Origin: an uncultured Chromatiaceae bacterium
GTDB lineage: Bacteria > Pseudomonadota > Gammaproteobacteria > Enterobacterales > Alteromonadaceae
Assembly (NCBI GenBank): GCA_946482325.1
Contig: CAMLRA010000189.1
Location: 1 to 6,869 of the forward strand
DNA length: 6,869 nt
Reading direction: 5' to 3'
Numbering within the stretch: the first letter of the stretch is position 1; every line of letters starts with the position of its first letter. The notes under the pieces are model-generated. The model saw only the letters and a list, made by a program, of their open reading frames with translations. It was not told where the DNA came from and did no database searches. This document shows, piece after piece, positions 1-6,136 of the stretch. Both the position numbers and the translations under genes were made by a program.

Positions 1-124
1 TTAATTTCATTTTAACCACAGCGGCGTTACGGCCTGATTTGTTGAACTCAGCTTTCTGAACAACCATTGGCTCGTTGTCGACCATGATCACATTGCCGGC
101 ACGTACTTCTTGAGCAGTCTTCAT
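1..124 (-). CDS. efp: Elongation factor P, N-terminal 41 residues (partial)
   Basis: EF-P enters the ribosomal E site and helps peptide-bond formation at consecutive prolines. Only the first 41 codons lie in the window; the 3' part runs off the left edge. The visible residues form the start of the KOW-like domain I, and the loop [11 protein letters not shown] carries the modifiable residue. Counting from the second of two adjacent ATGs (124-122) puts arginine at position 32, which is exactly the residue rhamnosylated in Pseudomonas and Shewanella EF-P; enterobacterial EF-P has lysine there. I chose this start for that reason. The ATG at 127-125 would add one Met and sits closer to the candidate ribosome-binding sequence GAGAAG (144-139). 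The gene follows earP after a gap of about 20 bases on the same strand, so the modifier and its substrate are probably co-transcribed. Identification is firm; only the exact start is open. Confidence 0.95.
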   Translation of the reverse strand, partial: MKTAQEVRAGNVIMVDNEPMVVQKAEFNKSGRNAAVVKMKL

Positions 125-145
125 CATGATAGTTTTATCTTCTCG

Positions 146-1312
146 TTAGGAAAAATTGCGCGACATTATATGATGGTTTTGCACAAAACGCACGAGGTTG
201 CTGGCAAGATCTTGTTGCGCCAGTAATTTACCCTGCCAATTAAGTGTATGCTGCTGTATTGCATCATAATTTCGGATTAATTCCGGCCAGAGCGCGGCAA
301 AGTTTTGCTCTTGTTCGAAGGCCAGATGCAGTGCCTGTATCAGTTCTGCCAGTGCATCAGGCGCATCCGCCAGCATCAGCTGCAAAAACGCCTGTAACTT
401 GTCCAGATGCACCGCTTCTTCCTGGCGGTAAATCTGCCAGATAAAAGGTTTGCCGGCCCAGTGCGCACGGATCACCGAGTCCTCGCCGCGGACAAAATTG
501 ACATCGCACAGCGCCAGCAACAGGTCATAGTCCGGCTGTGGTACAAAAGGCAGAATTTGCAGCGTCAGACTACCCTGCTCAAATTTGCCATTGGTTGCTA
601 AAGCGGGAAATTGCCGGCGCAGCGTCTCTGCTAAAGCGCCCTCAGCGACCAATAACAAGTTAGGCCTGACGTCCTGCGCCAGCAGCGCCAGCCAGCTTGC
701 GATGCCGCTTTGACTGTAGGCGAACAACGACATGACCCGGCTGCCGGGCGCTGGCGGATTTAACCCGAGTCGTTGCCAGGCTTGCTGCTGAAGCTGTGGG
801 CTTTGCTGCAACGCCTGCGCCTGTGCCACCACATGCTGCTCGCGCAACAAACCACCGACATCGGCAGTAAAACCAGGGAAGAAAAAATACTTTTTCAGGC
901 TGATACCCTGCTGTGGCGACGGCAAGCCATGGCAGCCGCCAGCCCAGTCTTCGGCAGTCAGATATTCCAGATTCAGCCAAAGCGCATTGGGATTTGCCAG
1001 CGCCAACGCATTTAAAAAGCCGGCAGGAATAGTGCAAGCTAAGGCCTCGACGCAAAGTGCAGTCTGTGCCAGCTCCGCCGGGCTTAACTGAAGTTGTGGT
1101 GCGACTGCGCTTTGCCAGAACAGTACAGTCACACCATTGATTTGCTGACGGTTTTGTCTTGTGTCCAACTCCGGGCAAATCCTGGCAAAACTCACTAAGT
1201 CATCGACAAACAGCCGCACCTGACAGTGCTGCTCCGCCACCAGCTGACGGGCCAAGCGCCAGCAGATACCGATATCGCCGAAATTGTCGACCACGGAACA
1301 GAAGATCACCAC
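146..1312 (-). CDS. earP: EF-P arginine rhamnosyltransferase EarP (DUF2331 family)
   Basis: EarP is a cytoplasmic inverting GT-B glycosyltransferase that moves rhamnose from dTDP-beta-L-rhamnose to Arg32 of EF-P. The N-terminus has the family signature IFCSVVDNFGDIG, with the two conserved aspartates four residues apart (Asp13 and Asp17 in Pseudomonas putida numbering). The C-terminal donor-binding half has FVRGEDSVIRAHWAGKPF followed by IWQIYRQ, the conserved RGEDS and tyrosine region. The frame is open upstream to a TTG at 1378-1376, but that start would add about 20 residues before the usual N-terminus. I therefore prefer one of the GTG codons at 1312-1310 or 1309-1307, giving about 388 residues, close to the usual 375-395. 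A GGGA lies some 10 bases upstream of the first GTG; a TTG at 1318-1316 is a third option. The substrate gene efp follows directly, which strongly supports the call. The function is firm, the start is not. Confidence 0.95.
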   Translation of the reverse strand: MVIFCSVVDNFGDIGICWRLARQLVAEQHCQVRLFVDDLVSFARICPELDTRQNRQQINGVTVLFWQSAVAPQLQLSPAELAQTALCVEALACTIPAGFLNALALANPNALWLNLEYLTAEDWAGGCHGLPSPQQGISLKKYFFFPGFTADVGGLLREQHVVAQAQALQQSPQLQQQAWQRLGLNPPAPGSRVMSLFAYSQSGIASWLALLAQDVRPNLLLVAEGALAETLRRQFPALATNGKFEQGSLTLQILPFVPQPDYDLLLALCDVNFVRGEDSVIRAHWAGKPFIWQIYRQEEAVHLDKLQAFLQLMLADAPDALAELIQALHLAFEQEQNFAALWPELIRNYDAIQQHTLNWQGKLLAQQDLASNLVRFVQNHHIMSRNFS

Positions 1313-1381
1313 CGGCAACGCGTCCCGCAGCGATGGATTGGAAACAGCAACGTCAGTCAAAATCAAGCTCCATGGCAACGC

Positions 1382-1407
1382 ACTTAAGCCAATGACTTAA
1401 GCCAATA
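1382..1407. repeat. 13-bp tandem duplication
   Basis: The 12-base unit ACTTAAGCCAAT occurs at 1382-1393 and again at 1395-1406 with a single base between, giving a perfect 13-base period apart from the last base. It covers the stop codon of the small membrane-protein gene (1399-1397) and part of the gap before earP. It looks like a local replication-slippage duplication. Confidence 0.75.
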
Positions 1408-1771
1408 AGGCGCGCAGTATAACACCGGCTAATTTCAGGCTAAACGCCAGCGCCACACCACAGAGCAGCAAAAACAGCAGTAACATCAAATGGTACCAGC
1501 CAAGGTGCAGCCAATACCGGCAGCGGGCGAAAAACCCGGCGGCCCCCTGATTGACTGGAGGAATTAAAAACATCTGACGGGCAAATAACAGCAGCAGACT
1601 CCACAATAACAACAGCAGCGGCAATAACAACCACTCACTGCGCTGCGGCTGAAAAAACAGCAGCACTGCCATCCCCAGACAGACCAGGGCCAGAAGTTGT
1701 AACTGCCGGGGCGAAAACCACAAACAACAGCGCTGCAGGATTTGTTGGTAACGTTGCCAGAACCGGCCCAT
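1397..1771 (-). CDS. Small three-helix membrane protein, unknown function
   Basis: I do not recognise this 124-residue protein. It begins MGRFWQRYQQ with a short basic cytoplasm-like N-terminus. It has three strongly hydrophobic segments: about residues 26-40 (LLALVCLGMAVLLFF), 47-64 (leucine-rich, with one Trp) and 94-112 (LMLLLFLLLCGVALAFSL), possibly extended by a last hydrophobic patch to residue 123. The loop between segments two and three (65-91) holds several Arg and aromatic residues. By position it should sit in the inner membrane. The ATG at 1771-1769 overlaps the TGA of the upstream gene by one base (TGATG), which suggests translational coupling. The open frame extends further upstream, but that part only shadows the neighbour. 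Its stop lies inside a 13-base tandem duplication. No catalytic or transport motif is visible. Confidence 0.7.
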   Translation of the reverse strand: MGRFWQRYQQILQRCCLWFSPRQLQLLALVCLGMAVLLFFQPQRSEWLLLPLLLLLWSLLLLFARQMFLIPPVNQGAAGFFARCRYWLHLGWYHLMLLLFLLLCGVALAFSLKLAGVILRALLA

Positions 1772-2283
1772 CAGCACAGATCCGGCGGAAACACGGCGTT
1801 GATGCCATACTCCCCCCGATAATCTGCCACCAGCCAGATTTGCTCGAAGGGCTGCGCTTGTGGCAGCTGAATACTCTGACGAAATTGCTGTAACTGCTCC
1901 GGGTGCCACACCGGATGAGTGTTTCTAATCACAAGCCATACTCTGTCACTATCGTAGCGCTTGTGGGCTTTTTGCCGGATCAACCGGTCCAGTGCGGCCA
2001 ACATCCGTTCCTGAACCGGTACTTGTTGTAATGCTGCTAAAGCGTCACAGGTTTGCGGACTCAATTCACGGCCCAGCAGCAACATCGCTTCCGCTTCACT
2101 GCCATATAAATGAGCGATCTCCAGATCCAACCGCTGTTGCTCCAGGTAACAGGATACATCCGGTTTGGCCGGCTCGTTGTGCCAGATATGGCGCATCGAC
2201 ACCCCAAAACGGCGCTGATACAGCCGCATAAATAAGCGTGCTGCCTCGTGCTCTAACCGGACCTTTTCTGCCAGCACTTGCAT
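1771..2283 (-). CDS. Predicted PD-(D/E)XK-like nuclease-fold protein, unknown role
   Basis: This is a 170-residue soluble protein with no signal peptide or membrane segment. The layout resembles small predicted nucleases of the PD-(D/E)XK superfamily. An N-terminal helix carries glutamates (E11, E13). It is followed by KPDVSCYLEQQRLDLEIA, with the aspartate of 'PD' at 42 and the D-L-E-I-A strand around E55. A helix with lysines follows (RLIRQKAHKRY, 101-110), then the hydrophobic strands VWLVI (115-119) and IWLVADYRG (149-157). The canonical Lys two residues after the Glu is replaced by Ala, as in relatives that take Lys from a nearby helix, so activity is uncertain. This is recognition of pattern, not of a named family. 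The ATG at 2283 is the first start after the divergent gap and has only a weak purine stretch (AGAG) upstream. It appears to lead the minus-strand run with the membrane protein and perhaps earP-efp. Confidence 0.65.
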   Translation of the reverse strand: MQVLAEKVRLEHEAARLFMRLYQRRFGVSMRHIWHNEPAKPDVSCYLEQQRLDLEIAHLYGSEAEAMLLLGRELSPQTCDALAALQQVPVQERMLAALDRLIRQKAHKRYDSDRVWLVIRNTHPVWHPEQLQQFRQSIQLPQAQPFEQIWLVADYRGEYGINAVFPPDLC

Positions 2284-2316
2284 TAATTCACTCTGCTACC
2301 GAATAAAACCGTTCTG

Positions 2317-2322
2317 ATTCTA
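2317..2322 (-). promoter_or_regulatory. Candidate -10 element for the minus-strand genes
   Basis: Read on the minus strand this is TAGAAT, five of six matches to TATAAT, 34-39 bases before the ATG of the nuclease-like gene. No good -35 box stands 16-18 bases upstream, so the call is weak. It rests mainly on the need for a promoter in this divergent gap. Confidence 0.2.
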
Positions 2323-2344
2323 CTGCAGTTTTCTATCTGGCATC

Positions 2345-2350
2345 TATAGT
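2345..2350 (+). promoter_or_regulatory. Candidate -10 element for the cyclase operon
   Basis: TATAGT matches five of six positions of TATAAT and lies 38 bases before the GTG start of the cyclase gene, implying a short leader of about 30 bases. The expected -35 position (2322-2327) matches poorly, so an activator or another sigma factor is possible. The whole 2284-2388 gap is the only space for divergent promoters. I see no clear operator palindrome in it. Confidence 0.25.
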
Positions 2351-2379
2351 AATCCACAGGGGTTATCTGCCTTGTTGCC

Positions 2380-2384
2380 GAGGA
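2380..2384 (+). promoter_or_regulatory. Ribosome-binding site of the diguanylate cyclase gene
   Basis: GAGGA ends four bases before the GTG at 2389-2391. It is the only good Shine-Dalgarno match nearby and supports the non-ATG start, since no in-frame ATG exists before the first membrane segment. Confidence 0.6.
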
Positions 2385-2388
2385 TTTT

Positions 2389-3648
2389 GTGGCTGAAAAA
2401 CCAGCGCAACCCAGCGCGCTTTCCCTGGTCAGCCGGCTAACCCGGCTCAATCTGCTGATCCTGGCCGGGACTATCTGTCTGACTGTTGCCATCCTAGCCG
2501 CGGTGACCTGGCATTCGGCCCGGGCCCGGCATCTGGCGGTCGCAGTCGCCAATACCGAACAACTGGCGCTTAATCTGGCGTCAAGTCTGGTGTTTCAGGA
2601 CAAAGCCGCAGCGCAGCGCGAGATAACTGCGTATGCACAGCGTCCTGACGTGCAATCTGTAGTGGTACTTGATGCCGGCATGCAGCTGTTTATCCCTGAC
2701 AGTGCGCCGGCACTTTGGCAAGCCAGTCCAGCGTACGAGGAGCAACAACTGCAGCAGTTGCAAATCAAACGACCAATCCGGCTGGAGAATGAAACTGTCG
2801 GCGCTGTGGTCGTGACGGAAAGTCTCTACAGTCTGCAGCAAAGTCTGCTGTCGATGCTGGCACTGTTTATCGGCATTATGCTCACGGCGCTTTTGCTCGC
2901 CAGCCGCTTGCTGCGCTGGGTACAGCGCCGGGCGCTGAAACCGGTGCTGGAACTGGCGGAACTGGCAGAATTTGCCGCCAAACATCAGGATTACAGCATC
3001 CGCGCCCAAATCCGCCGGCGCGACGAAGTGGGCCGGCTGGGTGAACGGCTGAATGAACTTTTTAAGCGCACTGAGATTTGGCAACAAGATTTGCAACAAC
3101 AATTACAGCAACAAAAACAGGCCAGTCAGCAGTTGGATAAACTGGCGCATTATGACCACCTGACGGGCCTTGCCAACCGCCTTTATTTTGAATCCGAACT
3201 GCCACGAGCGGTCGCGCAATCGCTGCAATATAAACAATGCCTTGCCTTGCTGTTTATCGACCTCGACAACTTCAAAACAGTAAACGACCAATGGGGCCAT
3301 GATGCCGGCGATGAAGTGCTGCAGATAGTCGCTAAACGGATGGTATCGCAGCTACGTCAAACCGATCTTGTCTTCCGCCTCGGCGGCGATGAATTCGCCG
3401 TACTTTTAGCGGACCTGGCTCAACCAGAGCGCGCTGAACAGCTGGCAGAGCGCATCATCCAATCCATCCGCGAACCCATGTGGGTAAAAGCCAGCCTGAT
3501 GCCTGTTGGCGCGACTATTGGCCTGGCCTTATGCCCCAATAACAGCAACGATGCCCATCAGCTGCTGCAACAAGCAGATGAAGCCATGTATCAGGCCAAA
3601 CACGCCGGCAAAAACACCTGGCGGAGATATACCGATGACAATTTCTGA
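2389..3648 (+). CDS. Membrane diguanylate cyclase, YfiN/TpbB-like (CHASE8-HAMP-GGDEF)
   Basis: It makes cyclic-di-GMP from two GTP at the inner membrane. Order of parts in 419 residues: first TM helix (about 22-40); periplasmic sensor domain (about 45-145) with the CHASE8-like stretch SSLVFQDKAAAQREITAYAQ; second TM (about 153-175); HAMP (about 176-230), ending in RRDEVGRLGERLNELF; a glutamine-rich coiled coil (231-252); GGDEF domain (253-415). The active site is intact: DHLTGLANR at 256-264, metal-binding D291 in LFIDLDNFK, and GGDEF at 332-336. The inhibitory site RxxD is also present (R323, D326), five residues before GGDEF, so product inhibition is expected. The architecture is that of YfiN/TpbB, and a YfiR-family gene in the same operon strengthens this. 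The GTG start is supported by GAGGA. The 3' end overlaps the receptor gene by 14 bases. The biochemical call is firm; the YfiN-type control is inferred. Confidence 0.93.
   Translation: MAEKPAQPSALSLVSRLTRLNLLILAGTICLTVAILAAVTWHSARARHLAVAVANTEQLALNLASSLVFQDKAAAQREITAYAQRPDVQSVVVLDAGMQLFIPDSAPALWQASPAYEEQQLQQLQIKRPIRLENETVGAVVVTESLYSLQQSLLSMLALFIGIMLTALLLASRLLRWVQRRALKPVLELAELAEFAAKHQDYSIRAQIRRRDEVGRLGERLNELFKRTEIWQQDLQQQLQQQKQASQQLDKLAHYDHLTGLANRLYFESELPRAVAQSLQYKQCLALLFIDLDNFKTVNDQWGHDAGDEVLQIVAKRMVSQLRQTDLVFRLGGDEFAVLLADLAQPERAEQLAERIIQSIREPMWVKASLMPVGATIGLALCPNNSNDAHQLLQQADEAMYQAKHAGKNTWRRYTDDNF
3623..3626 (+). promoter_or_regulatory. Ribosome-binding site deciding the receptor start
   Basis: GGAG lies eight bases before the ATG at 3635, inside the end of the cyclase gene. 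It fixes that ATG as the receptor start, directly before a signal peptide. Other in-frame starts further upstream would put unrelated shadow sequence in front of the signal peptide. Confidence 0.7.
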
Positions 3649-5632
3649 CCAACAATATCGCAGGTGTTACACAACTTTGCTGTTGTTGCTGGCGTTTCCA
3701 CTTGCGGCACAGCAAGTTCAGCCGCAGAACACTTCGCCGGCCACGACACCGAGTCTTGAAGAGCTGCTGAACACACCGCTGAGTGATATACCACAACAAA
3801 TTGAAGTCAGCACATCATCGCGTTACCAGCAAAGCAGCACCCAAAGTGCTGCGGTCACCTATGTGATCACGGCGGCTGACATTGAACTCTTTCAATATCA
3901 AAGTCTTGCAGCTATTTTACGCAGCCTGCCCGGCATTTATATCAGTTCAGACGGCGTATTTCAGTATGTCGGTGTGCGTGGTCTGGGGCAACCCGGAGAT
4001 TTTAATTCCCGGCTGCTGTTTCTGCTTGACGGTGTACGCATCAACGAAAATGTTTACGACGCAGGCTTGTTAGGGTCCGACGCGCTGATCGATGTGGAGA
4101 ACATTGACAGAATTGAGTTTGCCGCCGGTCCGGGCTCTGCAGTCTATGGCAATAACGCCTTTTTTGGTGTGGTCAACATCCTGAGTAAATCGGCTCAGCA
4201 GCTACGTGGCGCAGCGCTCAGACTCACGATGCGAACCGATGCATCCAACCGCTATTTTTTTAATACCGCCCACCGCTTGGAGCAAGGCTCAGAATGGTGG
4301 TTCAGTGCCAGTCACGAGCAAAAACCAGAGATCCCGCTGGAATTACCAGCGCCTGAGTCGCTGACGAATGCATTCGAGGCCAATAATCATGAGACTCTGA
4401 GCAGGTTTCGGATCGGCGGCCGTCATCGCGGCTTCAGGTTTCAAGCACTCTGGTCCGATCAACACCGCTATTCCCCTTATCTGGTCGGTAGCCCTGAAGG
4501 CCAGGTTGTCGCCTCTACACTCGATCGCAATGACAACTATCTGGTGTCCCTGTCCCATCAACACCAACTGACTGATGCGATGACACTAAGCGGCCACCTG
4601 AATCAGAGTCAAAGCCGATTTCGCCGCGACATCCCGCTCTATCACCCACAGCTCAGTTATGATCAGTTAGCCACCGACCAGCTCGGACGTTGGATTAGCG
4701 CAGATTTAATGCTGCATTACCAGGGATTGGCCAGTCATGAATTGGTGTTCGGCGTGGAATATCAAACTGACAAACGCCAACACATTGAAATATTCCTGAA
4801 CCCGCCATACGAACTGCTGCAAGGATTTTATGGCGATAATATCCGCAAAGCCGCGTTTATCCAGGATCAGTGGCAGCTGAGCAGCGCGCATAGCCTGGTA
4901 CTGGGTCTGCGATATGACCATCAACGCATTAGTAAACCGCAACGCAGTCCACGTCTTGGCTGGATTTGGCAGTTTGACGAAGGACAATCGCTAAAATTGT
5001 TGCATGGCAGAGCTTATCGGGCAGCCAATTTATATGAGTTCGCAGTCAATAACAGTTTATTCGGCGAAACACCGCGGGAAGAACAAATATCGTCGACTGA
5101 ACTGACCTGGGAGCGGCAGTGGTCAAGGCGATTCAGTTCTCGTTTGAGTTTATTTAATGGCCGGATTGATCAACTCATAGTGACTGACCCTATCGATCAG
5201 TTGTTTATCAACGCCACTGAAGTCAGGAATCAGGGGACTGAACTGGATATCGATTGGCGCTTGACCAACGGCGCGCAGTTAAGTGCGGCGTGGTCCTGGC
5301 AAAACAGCCAGGATCCGGACGGTCAGCCGTTACAAAACTCACCGCGCCATCTGATCAAAATGCAGTATCAACAACCCCTGCCCTGGGCCGGCACCCAGAT
5401 GAGTGCCGCCCTGATTGGCCTCAGCAGCAGGCAGGTGGAGGATAGTCGCTTGCCCGGCTATACGCTGCTGCAATTTGCGGTGCATTGGCAGTTGGCCGTG
5501 TATCACCAGCTTCATCTGAGCCTGTACAACGCTTTTAATCAACCCGTTCTGGACAGACCCACAATGGCAAACCCGCCAATTTTACAAGCCGGTCGCAGTG
5601 TGGGGCTGAGTTGGCGGTGGCAGTTATGGTAA
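3635..5632 (+). CDS. TonB-dependent outer-membrane receptor
   Basis: A 22-strand outer-membrane gated porin of the BtuB/CirA type, 665 residues long; the ligand cannot be told from sequence. The signal peptide covers about residues 1-25 (hydrophobic run TTLLLLLAFPLAA). After the family's N-terminal stretch SLEELLNTPLSDI comes a TonB-box-like IEVST (56-60). The plug domain follows (about 62-185) with VITAADIE, LRSLPGIYIS, VGVRGLGQPGDFNSRLLFLLDG, IDRIEFAAGPGSAVYG and NNAFFGVVNILSK. The rest is barrel, with alternating aromatic strands, ending in LSWRWQLW with the terminal tryptophan expected for Bam insertion. There is no N-terminal STN signalling domain, so it does not signal through a FecR-type partner. 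No cysteine occurs after the signal peptide. It overlaps the cyclase gene by 14 bases and the YfiR-like gene by 7, so all three should be translated together. No iron-uptake genes or Fur box were seen. Confidence 0.93.
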   Translation: MTISDQQYRRCYTTLLLLLAFPLAAQQVQPQNTSPATTPSLEELLNTPLSDIPQQIEVSTSSRYQQSSTQSAAVTYVITAADIELFQYQSLAAILRSLPGIYISSDGVFQYVGVRGLGQPGDFNSRLLFLLDGVRINENVYDAGLLGSDALIDVENIDRIEFAAGPGSAVYGNNAFFGVVNILSKSAQQLRGAALRLTMRTDASNRYFFNTAHRLEQGSEWWFSASHEQKPEIPLELPAPESLTNAFEANNHETLSRFRIGGRHRGFRFQALWSDQHRYSPYLVGSPEGQVVASTLDRNDNYLVSLSHQHQLTDAMTLSGHLNQSQSRFRRDIPLYHPQLSYDQLATDQLGRWISADLMLHYQGLASHELVFGVEYQTDKRQHIEIFLNPPYELLQGFYGDNIRKAAFIQDQWQLSSAHSLVLGLRYDHQRISKPQRSPRLGWIWQFDEGQSLKLLHGRAYRAANLYEFAVNNSLFGETPREEQISSTELTWERQWSRRFSSRLSLFNGRIDQLIVTDPIDQLFINATEVRNQGTELDIDWRLTNGAQLSAAWSWQNSQDPDGQPLQNSPRHLIKMQYQQPLPWAGTQMSAALIGLSSRQVEDSRLPGYTLLQFAVHWQLAVYHQLHLSLYNAFNQPVLDRPTMANPPILQAGRSVGLSWRWQLW

Positions 5633-6129
5633 ACCAACGGAGCCGCTGGTTATTCATCATTATTACCATCTGTATGCTCATCACCGCGCGCCCGATCCTG
5701 GCGGCAGACGAACATGCTCTGAAAGCAAACTTTTTATATCGCTTTGCTCAATTCACCGATTGGCCGCCGCCGCCTAAAGACCAAGTTCGGTTTTGTGTGG
5801 TCGAACATCCGGAGCTATTACAGGCGTTACAACAGCTGCCATTAAAAATCCCCCCCCGTGCCGTCATGGCGAAAACCGATTTATCTGCCTGTGATGTGCT
5901 GATGTTTGGCCTGCGCGAACGCAGCGCATTGCAGCAATGGCAACACAAGGTCAAAGGGATGCCCTTGCTGATTGTGACAGATAACAGCGAAGCATACCGT
6001 CAGCTTGGTATGATCCAGTTACTGACTTCTCCTGACGGGATCAGTTTTCAGGTCGACTTAAGCCGCACCAGTGCCCATCAGCTGAAACTGGGATCACAAT
6101 TGCTTAAATTGGCTCGGCAAGTGGATTAA
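5626..6129 (+). CDS. Periplasmic YfiR-family protein (DUF4154)
   Basis: YfiR-type proteins sit in the periplasm and, in Pseudomonas, bind and repress the cyclase YfiN. This 167-residue protein has a signal peptide (basic start, then hydrophobic WLFIIITICMLIT, cleavage near ILA/ADE, about residue 27). Family marks are ALKANFLYRFAQFTDWP (31-47), RFCVVE with Cys57, SACDVLMFG with Cys89, LLIVTD (114-119), GMIQLL, ISFQVDL and the C-terminal GSQLLKLAR (156-164). Cys57 and Cys89 are the only cysteines in the mature part and may pair; P. aeruginosa YfiR has two disulfides. The ATG at 5626 lies inside the last codons of the receptor gene, with GGTGG five bases before it. A TTG 15 bases earlier is less likely. 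An eight-cytosine run (5850-5857) sits in the coding part. By family and operon I infer that it controls the cyclase three genes' width upstream, possibly with the receptor as its outer-membrane partner. Confidence 0.9.
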   Translation: MVNQRSRWLFIIITICMLITARPILAADEHALKANFLYRFAQFTDWPPPPKDQVRFCVVEHPELLQALQQLPLKIPPRAVMAKTDLSACDVLMFGLRERSALQQWQHKVKGMPLLIVTDNSEAYRQLGMIQLLTSPDGISFQVDLSRTSAHQLKLGSQLLKLARQVD

Positions 6130-6136
6130 GCAGCCG

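Noticed and set aside
660..1178. 172-codon open frame inside earP on the same strand
   Set aside because: It lies in another frame of the strongly conserved EarP gene; its composition is that of a shadow frame.
2350..2358. TAATCCACA, one mismatch from a DnaA box, in the divergent gap
   Set aside because: It is a single isolated copy with no cluster, AT-rich unwinding element or replication gene nearby; one near match is expected by chance.
2283..2552. Open frame on the minus strand across the divergent gap and the start of the cyclase
   Set aside because: It is a low-complexity Arg/Ala frame opposite the clear transmembrane coding region, with no family resemblance.
3089..3120. CAA/CAG-rich stretch in the cyclase gene as a microsatellite
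   Set aside because: It is irregular and encodes a plausible glutamine-rich coiled coil between HAMP and GGDEF.
3506..3634. Upstream extension of the receptor frame
   Set aside because: It is the shifted frame of the GGDEF domain. The GGAG site and signal peptide point to the ATG at 3635.
4255..4261. Seven-thymine run in the receptor gene as a slippage site
   Set aside because: It is short, encodes part of an ordinary barrel strand, and runs of this length are common by chance.
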